Notes: a model not told the origin generated them from the sequence alone. Shown: positions 27,864-37,024, numbered from the stretch's first letter. The stretch: DNA of 64,000 nucleotides from Butyrivibrio sp. (GCA_023664865.1 JAMPEU010000006.1:62001-126000), one strand, 5' to 3'. Numbers and translations are program-made.

Positions 27864-29402
27864 ATGACGATTGAGGAATTATTGCAAAATGAAGAACGGC
27901 AGACCTTTGACCGTAAAAGCGTTATGATTGGACCAAAGGCATTGGCAATATCATTGGTAGCTTTTGCAAATGCAGATGGTGGAAAGATTGTTATTGGCAT
28001 TTCAGATAAAAATCGGAGAATTGAAGGTGTAGATTACGAAATTGAGAGAGTGAATGAATTGTTAAGGGTTCCGTTTGATTTCTGTGAACCAACGGTCAAA
28101 GTGGATATTGAGAAAGTTCCATGCACTGATTATAAAGGAAGAGAAAATCATGTGATTGTGATGTATATTGAACCAAGCCCATATGTACATACAAATCAGG
28201 CAGATGAAGTATATTTCCGCATTGGAGATAAGTCTAAACTCTTAAAGTTTGAAGAACGATTGCAGTTGACTTATGATAAGGGCGAACGATATTTTGAAGA
28301 TAAATTAGTTCAGGGCGCTACGATTGATGATTTGGATATGGAACAAGTAAAGGGATATGTTGAAAAGATTGGATATAGCAAAACTCCGATTGAGTATTTA
28401 AAGCAGAATAACGGTTTTGTCATAGAGAAAAATGGAGAATTGCAGGTAAGTACGGCTGCGGTTTTGTTGTTTGGAACTGAACCGCAGAAATTTTTCCCAC
28501 GAGCCAGAGTTCGTTTTATACGATATGAAGGTGTAGAAGAGAAATTTGGCACAGAAATGAATGTGATAAAGGATGTTATCTTCAAGGGTAATATTTTAAA
28601 GATGATAAGGGACGCTATTGCTTTTCTTGATACACAAATTAAAGAAAAAACATACTTGGGTACAGATGGTATCTTTGTGACGGAAGAGGAATACCCTAAA
28701 TTTGTACGTCAGGAAATTATCGTGAATGCGGTGACGCACAGGGCATATAGTATTACAGGAACGGATATACAGATTAAAATGTTTGATAACCGCATTGTTG
28801 TTGAAAGCCCAGGAAAACTGCCGGGTATGGTTAGGGCAGATAATATCAGGTTTACACATTTTTCAAGAAATCCTAAAATTGCCGAATTTTTGAAAGCATA
28901 TGATTTTGTGAAAGAATATGGTGAAGGCGTAGACCGTATGTGCAAGGAACTGGAAGCAGCAGGGCAGAAATATCCTGAATATTATACAAATGCCTTTATG
29001 TTACAGACAGTTATATATAATAATAAAAGTCAAATCAATGAAAATATAAATCCAGCTATTTATACTAAAAATCCAACTATACAAAATGAAAAGTCGGAAT
29101 TTGGCATTAAAAAGCTGGAAATTGAAAGATTAAAATCAGCTATTGCAAGACAAAAGTATTTTACCCGCACAAAAGAAAACCTGCTAAAAGTTTATAATTC
29201 TATTGAAACTAACCAAGTATTCGGGGCGCCGGAAGTAAAGGAACTGCTTGGGTGTACAATTACGGCATCAAAGGATATTATGAAAAAATTGAGGGATATG
29301 AATGTCGTAGTGGAAGTAAAAGGAAAGGGCAAAGGAAAATATCGATTTATGTATGAGGGTGAAATTGATGAACGAAGCGAATTGGAAATAAATATTACGT
29401 AA
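27864..29402 (+). CDS. Putative transcriptional regulator with AlbA_2 (Schlafen-like) and GHKL-type ATPase domains
   Basis: 512 residues. The N-terminal AlbA_2 domain (about 5-125) reads FDRKSVMIGPKALAISLVAFANADGGKIVIGISD. A C-terminal ATP-binding domain (about 275-385) has EIIVNAVTHRAYSITG and NRIVVESPGKLPG, as in COG2865. The last 80 residues look like a winged helix (LLGCTITASKDIMKKLRDMNVV). Such proteins are frequent in accessory regions; some are phage- or stress-related regulators, but the ligand and targets are unknown. The ribosome site is weak. Confidence 0.8.
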   Translation: MTIEELLQNEERQTFDRKSVMIGPKALAISLVAFANADGGKIVIGISDKNRRIEGVDYEIERVNELLRVPFDFCEPTVKVDIEKVPCTDYKGRENHVIVMYIEPSPYVHTNQADEVYFRIGDKSKLLKFEERLQLTYDKGERYFEDKLVQGATIDDLDMEQVKGYVEKIGYSKTPIEYLKQNNGFVIEKNGELQVSTAAVLLFGTEPQKFFPRARVRFIRYEGVEEKFGTEMNVIKDVIFKGNILKMIRDAIAFLDTQIKEKTYLGTDGIFVTEEEYPKFVRQEIIVNAVTHRAYSITGTDIQIKMFDNRIVVESPGKLPGMVRADNIRFTHFSRNPKIAEFLKAYDFVKEYGEGVDRMCKELEAAGQKYPEYYTNAFMLQTVIYNNKSQINENINPAIYTKNPTIQNEKSEFGIKKLEIERLKSAIARQKYFTRTKENLLKVYNSIETNQVFGAPEVKELLGCTITASKDIMKKLRDMNVVVEVKGKGKGKYRFMYEGEIDERSELEINIT

Positions 29403-29459
29403 CTTGCGATGGAAGCTCTCATTGTTTATTAGATATAAAGTAGTATATAGAGGAAAATA

Positions 29460-30509
29460 ATGAAAGAGCATACAATAGACAAACTAATATCGGAATTAAT
29501 GGAAAAATGCGGGTTTGGAATGGTGGATTTGCCGATTGAACAAGTATCCGGCGGCTGCTCGCATAGAATGTATAAGGTGGCGACTGACAGCGGAGTGTAC
29601 GCAGTTAAGCGCCTGAATCCGAATGTAATGAGCAGGGCAGATGCGCATGATAATTTCGCGCGGGCAGAAAAAATCGAACAGATTTTAGAAAAAGAAGATA
29701 TTCCTATTGTACCGGCGATAACAGTTGACGGGAAGAAAATGCAGAATGTAGAAGAAAATTTCTTTTACATTTTCAGGTGGCAGGAAGGGCGCATAGCCGA
29801 TTGGAATAATATTTCAAGCAGACAGTGTAATATAGCAGGAAATATTCTTGGGAAAATCCATGCAATCAGCCCTCAAAATGTAATCAGTCTCAAAAATACA
29901 GTCAGTCCCCAAAATGCAGCCAGTCAAAAGCCGGAAATAAGCAGGATTAACTGGCACGAATATGTCAGCAGGGCAAATGAAGAAAGAAGCGGGATTGCGT
30001 CTGTTTTATCTGATAATGAAAATCTGCTCATTTATGCCGAGCAAGAGTTGAATAAAGCAAGAGCGGCGCTGCCGGATATAATGTGTATATCGGACGCAGA
30101 CTTAGATCCTAAGAATATTATGTGGGAGAACGGCAAGCCGTGGGTAATAGACTTGGAATGTCTTGATTATGAAAATCCTGTGGATAATGCGCTGCAGCTT
30201 GCGCTCCAATGGTCCGGAATCGTAACCTGTGATATAGATATTGAGAAAATGCTTGCTTTTTTTGATGGCTATCTGAAAGCATATGATAATGGTTTCCGTG
30301 CATACAGCAAGGTATACGGCTTAGTATATACATGGGTAGAATGGCTGGAATATAATATTCAAAGGGCGCTTGGAGAATGTATTGACGAAGAAGAAAAGAT
30401 GCTGGGTATCTCTGAGACGCGGAATACTATCAATAGAATAAAATACGCTCATAAGATGGAAAAGGAAATCAAGGCGGCGTTAGATTTAAGACTGCCCCGC
30501 CCTGATTAA
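29460..30509 (+). CDS. Aminoglycoside/choline-kinase-like phosphotransferase (APH family)
   Basis: 349 residues, ATG close behind AGAGGAAAATA. It has the kinase-like fold motifs: lysine in VYAVKRLNP, the catalytic loop as ISDADLDPKNIMW (Asp where many members have His), and the metal-binding Asp in WVIDLECLDYENP. The insert near residues 138-160 is a short Ser/Gln/Asn-rich repeat (VISLKNTVSPQNAASQ). It may phosphorylate a small alcohol or antibiotic; resistance cannot be claimed from sequence alone. Confidence 0.75.
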   Translation: MKEHTIDKLISELMEKCGFGMVDLPIEQVSGGCSHRMYKVATDSGVYAVKRLNPNVMSRADAHDNFARAEKIEQILEKEDIPIVPAITVDGKKMQNVEENFFYIFRWQEGRIADWNNISSRQCNIAGNILGKIHAISPQNVISLKNTVSPQNAASQKPEISRINWHEYVSRANEERSGIASVLSDNENLLIYAEQELNKARAALPDIMCISDADLDPKNIMWENGKPWVIDLECLDYENPVDNALQLALQWSGIVTCDIDIEKMLAFFDGYLKAYDNGFRAYSKVYGLVYTWVEWLEYNIQRALGECIDEEEKMLGISETRNTINRIKYAHKMEKEIKAALDLRLPRPD

Positions 30510-30521
30510 GCTGCCGCCAGT

Positions 30522-30928
30522 TTAGTCGCCGATTATTTCCAGCCCATCGGGAAAGTTCCGTATTACAAGCGCACATGTATTTGTGAGCTTTATGTTATCT
30601 TTTAAAGGATATGTTAATTTTCCATGGTGCTCGCCCGCTGCACAATGGACGTCTAATTTTGTGTCTATCAGTCCCAAATTATCAGGCAGATTGTTGGAAA
30701 AAATGAGGCTTCCGGCGCTTACCCCTATTACAAGTCCGTCCGCTTTGATATATTCCATCAAAGACTTATTAAACTTGGTCGCATTAATTCTTTCCAATAA
30801 ATAATGTGTATTGCCGCCGTGGGAATGAATAATGCCTTTATTAAAGACATATCCTTACCTGCCATGCCCATAAAAAACTCTTTAATTTCCTCTGTTTCCA
30901 AACCCGCCGATGTTAATAATACTCTCAT
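30522..30928 (-). pseudogene. Peptidase S51 (dipeptidase E-like) gene with internal deletion and frameshift
   Basis: An ATG at 30928 after GGAGATTATC starts MRVLLTSAGLETEEIKEFF through ALFIPTAA, the normal N-terminus of PepE-like peptidases. The next conserved block, GGNTHYLLERIN, follows at once but in another frame, then the nucleophile GVSAGSLIF and DGLEIIGD, closing at 30522. The residues between IPTAA and GGNT, about 30 in intact relatives, are missing. The breakpoint lies in a GGCGGC stretch. Probably inactive. Confidence 0.75.
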
Positions 30929-30962
30929 GATAATCTCCTATTCTTACTCAACCACTATGCTC

Positions 30963-31577
30963 CTATTCCGACCAATTCATTTGTTCATCAGAAATGCCTA
31001 ATTTTCTGCATTCATTGCAGACATACTCTTTTTCGGTTTTATTTCCGATGTGGTATTTTAAAATCTTGTCTCTGAACACAATGTATTTTTCATTACCCGA
31101 TTTAAAATCAACAAACCAGTTTTCTCCATTAGCAGCAGATATCATGACTTTAGAAATCTGCTCTGGGAAATCCCTTTTATCGCTTGTAAAAAATAATACA
31201 GTCCAGTATTTAGGCTTTCCGCCGGTATTCCACAACTCTATTTTATGAATGCTTAGACAATCAATGATGACGTCGTCTTCTATGCTTTCCTTAATCAAGA
31301 CCCCTTCATATAGCGAAGGTTTCTTTTGCTCGATGGCATTGCTGCCGCAAGTATGAACGTCCTTAATCTCGTTTAATGTCAATTCGTCTTTCAATAAAAT
31401 ATCCATAGAGATATGGAAGGTCTCACCTAAAATCAACAGCTTTTCTGTCTCCGGAAGCGCGATATCGGCTTCCCATTTAGATATGGACTGCCTGCTGACA
31501 TTGCATATTGCGGCAAGCTCTTCCTGTGTCATGCCGTTTGCTTTTCTTAATTCCACAATTTTTTCTGATAATTTCAT
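30963..31577 (-). CDS. XRE-family helix-turn-helix regulator with unknown C-terminal domain
   Basis: 204 residues, ATG after AAAGGAGTG. Residues 5-60 form the HTH (MTQEELAAICNVSRQSISKWEADIALP). The C-terminal 130 residues form a beta-rich domain and end with VCNECRKLGISDEQMNW, including a CxxC. That domain may sense a ligand or metal. First of three XRE genes in the same direction. Confidence 0.82.
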   Translation of the reverse strand: MKLSEKIVELRKANGMTQEELAAICNVSRQSISKWEADIALPETEKLLILGETFHISMDILLKDELTLNEIKDVHTCGSNAIEQKKPSLYEGVLIKESIEDDVIIDCLSIHKIELWNTGGKPKYWTVLFFTSDKRDFPEQISKVMISAANGENWFVDFKSGNEKYIVFRDKILKYHIGNKTEKEYVCNECRKLGISDEQMNWSE

Positions 31578-31637
31578 AGCTGCACTCCTTTCGATAATCT
31601 ATATAATACAGGACAACAGCGTTTCTTTCCACCAACA

Positions 31638-32486
31638 TTAAGGTGCTTTTTTGCAACTTTCGGTTGCGTTTATTTCTTTCATTATCACATTTTCCAATTC
31701 CGTGACAGAAATATTTTTCTGCCATTCCAAAGTAATATCCATAACTTCAATTATCTTTGGAAGATAGACGATAGAACCGCCTTTACGTAAAATGCGTTTA
31801 ACCATATCTGCCAGCATATTATACGATATTTTTTCCGGAATAACCCCTTCTATTAAAATAGGATATTTGATTTTTAAATTGTCAACCAGTCCTCTTATCA
31901 AATCCGGATTTAAAATTTCGCAGTAATTTTTTTGAAGACAGTCCCCTGTTTTCTCAATAATATAATGCAGGGATTTATCATCGATGTTTGTGATTTTTTC
32001 AGAATAGAGTATATTGCGATAAGACAGAACCATGAACTCGCGTGTATCTAAGCTTAACTCGTCTCTGATACGAAAAACAGGTAGCAGAAAGCCTTCATAA
32101 GAAAGCCGCAGTCTTAAATCTTTTATTTCTTCGACATACTTTTTATCCATGAAAAGCGGTATCAATTCTTCTCCAAATATGAGTTCAAGCGGCTCTAAGG
32201 AGTTTCTCAAGTTTTCTCCCAGTGTGTGCTGCATTGTAATGTCGCCGTTTTGGACATTATTCTGCCTGCTGACGCCCAGAAGATAATCCGTACTGATTTC
32301 CAATATAGCTGCGATATCAGGGAGCATTGATATATCAGGAAGACTTACTCCCCGTTCCCATTTACTCAATGCTTGTGGGGTTACGCCCAGTCGGTTTGCA
32401 AGCTCTTCCTGCGTCATATTTTTATTTTGTCGGCATACAGACAGTCTGCCGCCAATCTGCCGTAGTTCGTCAGTTTTGGTTATCAT
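31638..32486 (-). CDS. XRE-family helix-turn-helix regulator
   Basis: 282 residues, ATG after AAGGAGAG. The HTH at about 10-65 reads MTQEELANRLGVTPQALSKWERGVSLPDISMLPDIA. The rest is helical and resembles the C-terminal part of clostridial regulators of this size, without a recognised enzyme domain. It does not overlap its neighbours, so each of the three XRE genes probably has its own promoter. Confidence 0.82.
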   Translation of the reverse strand: MITKTDELRQIGGRLSVCRQNKNMTQEELANRLGVTPQALSKWERGVSLPDISMLPDIAAILEISTDYLLGVSRQNNVQNGDITMQHTLGENLRNSLEPLELIFGEELIPLFMDKKYVEEIKDLRLRLSYEGFLLPVFRIRDELSLDTREFMVLSYRNILYSEKITNIDDKSLHYIIEKTGDCLQKNYCEILNPDLIRGLVDNLKIKYPILIEGVIPEKISYNMLADMVKRILRKGGSIVYLPKIIEVMDITLEWQKNISVTELENVIMKEINATESCKKAP

Positions 32487-32608
32487 TTTGGCTCTCCTTC
32501 ATATCTAAATTTGTATAGGCATATGATAACATAAAGAAAATGAAAGTAAAACAACTGGCAGTTTACATGCTTATAAACAGCATATCGGCAGCAGCATGCT
32601 ATTATATT

Positions 32609-33289
32609 TCAAAATTTAATTGGAACAGTTGCCAATCCTGCGGCTATCAATATAACCATAAACGCGATAAAATCAAAATTTGTCGGGAAATGAAACAATA
32701 CGCTTATAATTAAAAATATCAGCGTTATGAAGCTTGCAATAAGAAATGTCCTTAAATATTTCCACGCATAAGACTTTCTTCTTTGTGAACCGGCGTTTCC
32801 GGCAGTCTCAAAGTCAGGCCCATAAACAATCCAGTATACATATTCACCTTTAAAAATAATGACAAATAGCACATCAATTAACGTCATAATCACTATAATA
32901 AATATTTTAGATAATATTTGGGCGTTTCCAAGCAAGTTCCAGCCAAATCCAAAAAACAGAGCAGTAAGAATAAATGAAACAAACCATGCGGCTAACGGTT
33001 TATAAGTTTTAATATATTCATGTTCTTTTACTAAATCCATCATATTCTCCTCTGCTTTCTGAGTATATTCGTCAGCAGAAAGCCTTTCCCCTGAAAGGAG
33101 TTCATTGACATTTATACCTAACAAATTGCAAAGCGGTATCATAAATTGCACTTCCGGCAAGCTCCTGCCACATTCCCACTTGGATATTGTCTTATCGCTG
33201 ACTTCAAGGATATCCGCTAATTGCTGCTGCGTCATACCTTTTTCCTTGCGGCAGCCTGCTATGAATTTTCCTATTTTAATTTGATCCAT
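32609..33289 (-). CDS. XRE-family regulator with C-terminal membrane segments
   Basis: 226 residues, start after GGGGGAAG. The HTH (about 8-62) reads MTQQQLADILEVSDKTISKWECGRSLPEV. From about residue 95 there are four hydrophobic helices (LAAWFVSFILTALFFGFGW, then IFIIVIMTLIDVLFVIIF, then two near the end). A DNA-binding domain tethered to the membrane suggests sensing of envelope or ligand signals. The element at 33377 lies upstream. Confidence 0.82.
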   Translation of the reverse strand: MDQIKIGKFIAGCRKEKGMTQQQLADILEVSDKTISKWECGRSLPEVQFMIPLCNLLGINVNELLSGERLSADEYTQKAEENMMDLVKEHEYIKTYKPLAAWFVSFILTALFFGFGWNLLGNAQILSKIFIIVIMTLIDVLFVIIFKGEYVYWIVYGPDFETAGNAGSQRRKSYAWKYLRTFLIASFITLIFLIISVLFHFPTNFDFIAFMVILIAAGLATVPIKF

Positions 33290-33376
33290 ATATACTTCCC
33301 CCTTCGCTTATTTTAGCTCATAACAATAACGATAATTTTGCGCTTGCATTAATAAACCATCGGCTTGCAGTAACCA

Positions 33377-33462
33377 GAGCTTAGCCCAAATGAAGAAAAT
33401 AAGGGGCGACTTACCGCTTTTCAGGCATTGGAGCCCCGTTTTTCTTCATTTGGGCTAAGCTC
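33377..33462 (+). repeat. Covarying hairpin element, copy 2
   Basis: 86-bp nearly perfect palindrome. The outer arms GAGCTTAGCCCAAATGAAG and CTTCATTTGGGCTAAGCTC enclose an inner GGGGC/GCCCC stem (33403-33407 and 33433-33437) and the conserved core at 33408-33432 (GACTTACCGCTT, T, TCAGGCATTGGA). Compared with copies 1 and 3, the inner stem has G-C where they have A-T, and the outer arm has other compensatory changes. It lies between two minus-strand genes. Confidence 0.9.
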
Positions 33463-33524
33463 GTGCCAGCAAACAATACTCCCTTAATCACATAGTAAGC
33501 ATATAGCATCCATATAACAAAATA

Positions 33525-33577
33525 ACACCCACGCACAGTAGAGATTAGAAATTATCGTCTCTACGCAACGTAGGTGT
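33525..33577 (-). terminator. Long hairpin terminator of the MBL hydrolase gene
   Basis: On the minus strand ACACCTACG (33577-33569) pairs with CGTGGGTGT (33533-33525), with a second inner stem GTAGAGA/TCTCTAC. It is followed by TATTTTGTT. It lies about 30 bases after the stop of the minus-strand gene. The rest of 33290-33605 holds the repeat element and nothing else recognisable. Confidence 0.75.
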
Positions 33578-33605
33578 CTGATAACCATGCCCTTCCCCAG
33601 CCATG

Positions 33606-34382
33606 CTATAACAAAGTCACAGCTTTTCCCGCAGTCGGCTTAACAACAGGCAAATCGGGAAAGCGTTCTTCCAATGCCTTCTTTAAAGGTCTGGTATCTA
33701 TGTGATTAGAAATGGGCGGAAAGGCATCGTCAAAATGGTCTAAAAGCACAGTCCGTGGTTCGAGCTTTTCAATAATGGAAAGCGCAGGCGTAACCAAATC
33801 CGTCGCGCCCTGATAGGGCAGGATTAACATATCGGCATATTTGGGATATTCTGCGTTTTCGGCAAGCCCCAGACTGCCGAGAATAAGGATTCGCCTATCT
33901 GCGGTATCGACCTGAAAAGCGAGAGTTTCGTTTCCTTCGGGATAAGTGTGGTTGCGTAAAAGCAGTGATAAAAAATTAGGAAAGTGCCTTAGTACGCGGG
34001 TATTTATCAGGGTATGCCTGACTAACTTAGAATCAAAACGTATATGCCTGCCTGAGAGTGCAGTAACTCTAATTTGCCCGAAATGCAGCATATCGCCGGG
34101 ACGGATAGTCACAATCTGGTCGCTGTCAACACCCTTTTTTTCCAAAGTGGCAGCAGGAAGTGCGCTGCAATACACTGTGGCGTCTGAATCTTCGAGGATT
34201 ACGGGAATGCTTCCGAGATGGTCTATATGTCCATGCGTAATGAGAATAGAATCCTCTTTTCTATAATCCAATAGTGAAGGGTGATTTTCCGCGCCCTTCA
34301 TCGGTAAAAAAGGATCAATTAAAACCCTGTCTTTTCCGTTTTCAATTAAAAGTGAAGCTGTTCCAAACCATGTGATTTTCAT
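33606..34382 (-). CDS. MBL-fold metallo-hydrolase (UlaG/L-ascorbate-lactonase-like)
   Basis: 258 residues from the ATG at 34382, which follows GGAGGGCG; the longer frame adds 17 unlikely residues. It has metal motifs of the metallo-beta-lactamase fold: ITWFGTASLLIE, then ILITHGHIDHLGSIP (HxHxDH), a later strand-Asp, and LLDHFDDAFPP near the end. The KITWFGTASLLIENG opening matches the UlaG-like branch. Substrate unknown. A strong hairpin terminator follows. Confidence 0.83.
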   Translation of the reverse strand: MKITWFGTASLLIENGKDRVLIDPFLPMKGAENHPSLLDYRKEDSILITHGHIDHLGSIPVILEDSDATVYCSALPAATLEKKGVDSDQIVTIRPGDMLHFGQIRVTALSGRHIRFDSKLVRHTLINTRVLRHFPNFLSLLLRNHTYPEGNETLAFQVDTADRRILILGSLGLAENAEYPKYADMLILPYQGATDLVTPALSIIEKLEPRTVLLDHFDDAFPPISNHIDTRPLKKALEERFPDLPVVKPTAGKAVTLL

Positions 34383-34567
34383 AAGACGCCCTCCAATTAA
34401 GTTAATTGTATGGCAGGCGGTGGGATTTTGCAAGCTTACTTTTTCATTACAATAATCTATCCTTTCGTGCCAAACATATTGATAATTCCAGCGAAATTTT
34501 TTACACTAATTTTAAGCTAAGATAAATAAAAGTCAGTACAAGCGTATTTCGGGAGGCGGATTGATTT

Positions 34568-34966
34568 ATGTATATTAATGGACTTGGGATGCGGAATATT
34601 GAAGGGCTCTCAACAGTAAGCAATGGTTCTCAAAAGACATCGAATACCGGTAAGATTTCAAATACCAATAAATTTGAAAATAATATGCAAAAAGCTGTGG
34701 AGGCATGGAAGGCGATAACAAAAACAGGCGGGGATTCAGATTCCGCATCTTACGCGGGCAGCGAGGATTTCTGCTGCGAACAATGCTATATCAACAGTCA
34801 GATAATTGACAGATTGATGACACGGAGCTTGTATACGAGCAGTTTGTCAAGCGGCATGAATATGCTGGGGCTTTCGGCATACGGAGGCGGAAGTTCAGCC
34901 CTTTCAGCATATGGGAGTACGCTGGGATTGCTGGGCGGCAGCATTTTCAGTAACATACAGATATAA
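34568..34966 (+). CDS. Small Ser/Gly-rich protein of unknown function
   Basis: 132 residues, ATG after GGGAGGCGG, followed by a clear terminator, so this is a monocistronic gene. The N-terminal half is Ser/Asn/Lys-rich and helical. The middle has a CCEQC cysteine cluster (near residue 70). The C-terminal 50 residues are Ser, Gly, Leu and Tyr rich (SAYGGGSSALSAYGSTLGLLGG). No signal peptide. I do not recognise a family. The composition recalls flagellar or surface-associated accessory proteins, but that is only an impression. Confidence 0.7.
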   Translation: MYINGLGMRNIEGLSTVSNGSQKTSNTGKISNTNKFENNMQKAVEAWKAITKTGGDSDSASYAGSEDFCCEQCYINSQIIDRLMTRSLYTSSLSSGMNMLGLSAYGGGSSALSAYGSTLGLLGGSIFSNIQI

Positions 34967-34972
34967 AAGGGT

Positions 34973-34997
34973 CAGGCTTAAGAGCCTGATTTTTTTA
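34973..34997 (+). terminator. Rho-independent terminator of the small Ser/Gly-rich gene
   Basis: CAGGCT (34973-34978) and AGCCTG (34983-34988) with a TTAA-type loop, then a run of Ts from 34990. Confidence 0.92.
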
Positions 34998-35029
34998 TGT
35001 TCAATTATACGGACTCAGGATTTTTGAAT

Positions 35030-35075
35030 AAAAAAAGCACCATCCCCAAGGCACATACGTCCTCAAAAATGGTAC
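35030..35075 (-). terminator. Rho-independent terminator of tRNA-Lys
   Basis: On the minus strand GTACCAT (35075-35069) pairs with ATGGTGC (35043-35037), with an inner AGG/CCT stem, followed by TTTTTTT. It lies directly behind the tRNA. Confidence 0.85.
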
Positions 35076-35082
35076 TCCCGAC

Positions 35083-35155
35083 TGCGCCTTCAGGGGCTCG
35101 AACCCTGGACACCCTGATTAAGAGTCAGGTGCTCTACCAACTGAGCTAAAGGCGC
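35083..35155 (-). tRNA. tRNA-Lys (anticodon CUU)
   Basis: Cloverleaf on the minus strand: acceptor GCGCCTT/AAGGCGC with discriminator A, D-arm AGCTCAGTTGGTAGAGC, anticodon arm CCTGA-CTCTTAA-TCAGG (anticodon CTT) and T-arm GGGTTCGAGCCC. The 3' CCA is not encoded and must be added afterwards. The gene stands alone with its own terminator. Confidence 0.96.
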
Positions 35156-35283
35156 GTATTTACAACGTAAGTGTTATTATAGTATAATGTTTTTTAGATT
35201 GCAAGTATTTTTTAACATTTTTTTTAGAGTTTTTAAAGAAATTTATAGAAATAGCTTTAGAATTGCAGTTACGGAGGAAAATA

Positions 35284-36051
35284 ATGATATTTGAGAGCCA
35301 TGCCCACTATGATGATAAGGCGTTTGATGGGGACAGGGAGGCGCTTTTGCAGTCTTTGCAGCTAAACGGAATAGACACGGTAATAAATGTGGGAGCAAGC
35401 CTTGAGAGCTGCAGGAAAACAATCGAATTGATGGACAAGTACCCGTTTATTTATGGCGCTATAGGTATACACCCAAGTGAGACGGGGGAACTTGATGAAG
35501 AAAATTTTAAATGGCTTAAAGAAAGCTGCCGCTATGAGAAAGTCGTTGCGGTTGGCGAGATAGGCCTGGACTATCACTATGATGAGCCGGAACATGCCGT
35601 TCAGAAGAAATGGTTTGAAAGGCAGCTTGAACTGGCGAAAGAACTGGAACTTCCTGTGGTTATCCATTCAAGAGACGCCGCTAAAGATACCGTGGATATT
35701 ATGAAGAAGATGCACGCAGAGAAGACGGGCGGCGTGATTCACTGTTACTCATATACGAAGGAAACCGCAAGAGAATATCTGGATATAGATTTTTATTTTG
35801 GAATCGGCGGAGTGATTACCTTTAAAAATGCCAGAAAGTTAAAAGAAGCGGTAGAATATATTCCTATCAATAGGATTCTGCTGGAAACTGACAGCCCGTA
35901 TCTGGCGCCGGAGCCGAACCGCGGCAGGCGCAATTCTTCTTTGAATATTCCTTATATTGCGCAGGAGATTGCGCAGTTAAAAGGAATAAGCTATGAAGAA
36001 GTTGCTGCAATTACGCATGAGAACGCCTGCAGGCTGTTTCGCATTGGGTAA
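35284..36051 (+). CDS. tatD: TatD family metal-dependent hydrolase/DNase
   Basis: 255 residues from the ATG at 35284, preceded by CGGAGGAA. TIM-barrel hydrolase with ESHAHYDDKAFDGDR at the start (HxH), AVGEIGLDYHYD, VIHSRDA, GVIHCYS and LLETDSPYLAPEPNRG, the full TatD signature set. TatD proteins are nucleases or deacylases acting on DNA ends or D-aminoacyl-tRNA. The rsmA gene follows after 57 bases. tatD and rsmA are neighbours in many Firmicutes, usually with rnmV between them; rnmV is absent here. Confidence 0.95.
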   Translation: MIFESHAHYDDKAFDGDREALLQSLQLNGIDTVINVGASLESCRKTIELMDKYPFIYGAIGIHPSETGELDEENFKWLKESCRYEKVVAVGEIGLDYHYDEPEHAVQKKWFERQLELAKELELPVVIHSRDAAKDTVDIMKKMHAEKTGGVIHCYSYTKETAREYLDIDFYFGIGGVITFKNARKLKEAVEYIPINRILLETDSPYLAPEPNRGRRNSSLNIPYIAQEIAQLKGISYEEVAAITHENACRLFRIG

Positions 36052-36108
36052 CGTATGCAGGCTGTTCCGCTTCGGATAGCGCACAATGGTAAAGAAGGGA
36101 TAACGGAT

Positions 36109-36978
36109 ATGAAAAATCTGGGAAATGTCGGAAACACTATAGAGATATTGCAGAAATATGATTTTAACTTTCGTAAGAAGTTCGGGCAGAACTTTCTGAT
36201 TGACGGAAATATTTTAGAGAAGATTGTAGATGCGGCGCAGATAGAGGAGACAGACTGCGTATTGGAGATTGGGCCTGGTATAGGCACGATGACGCAGTAT
36301 CTCGCGGAACGGGCGCAATCTGTGGTTGCGGTTGAGATTGACGCTAACCTGATTCCCATTTTGCAGGATACGCTTTCTTCCTATAATAATGTAACGGTTA
36401 TAAATAGCGACATTTTAAAAGTGGATATACACAGCATTGTAGAAGAACAAAACGCGGGAAACCCGATAAAAATAGTGGCGAATCTTCCTTATTATATAAC
36501 GACGCCGATTATAATGTCCCTGCTGGAAAAGCATGTAAAGCTGCAGAGCATTACGATTATGGTGCAGAAAGAAGTAGCAGATAGAATGCAGGCGGGACCC
36601 GGAACGAAGGACTACGGAGCCTTGTCGCTGGCGGTACAGTATTATACCAAGCCTGAGGTTATAACCAGTGTTCCGGCTTCATGCTTTATGCCCAGGCCCA
36701 ACGTTGACAGTACGGTAATAAAGCTGGTGAGATATGAAAAACCGCCGGTAGAAGCGTTGGATGAGGAATATTTGTTTGCCGTTATCAGGGCGTCTTTTAA
36801 CCAGAGGAGAAAGACTCTTATAAACGGACTCGCCAATGCAGCAGGGCTTAATATAAGCAAAGAGGCGGCAGCGGCGGCTATAGGGCAGATTGGACTGTCG
36901 GCACAGATACGCGGAGAAGCGTTGACGCTGGAACAATTTACAGAACTTTCCAACTGTCTTATGCAATGGAAAAAATAG
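36109..36978 (+). CDS. rsmA: 16S rRNA (adenine1518/1519-N6)-dimethyltransferase RsmA
   Basis: 289 residues from the ATG at 36109 (after AAGGGAT). The rRNA adenine dimethylase motifs are clear: KKFGQNFLID, VLEIGPGIGTMTQYL, VAVEID, IVANLPYYITTPI, and the C-terminal NQRRKTLINGL domain. It dimethylates two adenines in helix 45 of 16S rRNA during small-subunit maturation and underlies kasugamycin sensitivity. Confidence 0.96.
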   Translation: MKNLGNVGNTIEILQKYDFNFRKKFGQNFLIDGNILEKIVDAAQIEETDCVLEIGPGIGTMTQYLAERAQSVVAVEIDANLIPILQDTLSSYNNVTVINSDILKVDIHSIVEEQNAGNPIKIVANLPYYITTPIIMSLLEKHVKLQSITIMVQKEVADRMQAGPGTKDYGALSLAVQYYTKPEVITSVPASCFMPRPNVDSTVIKLVRYEKPPVEALDEEYLFAVIRASFNQRRKTLINGLANAAGLNISKEAAAAAIGQIGLSAQIRGEALTLEQFTELSNCLMQWKK

Positions 36979-37024
36979 GAAAATTCTATTCTAAAAAATA
37001 CAATATAAAGGAAAAGCATATTGC

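Noticed and set aside
29460-30509. APH-like gene considered as an antibiotic-resistance determinant
   Set aside because: The kinase fold is shared with many choline and homoserine kinase-like enzymes. No specific resistance motif or mobile context is seen.
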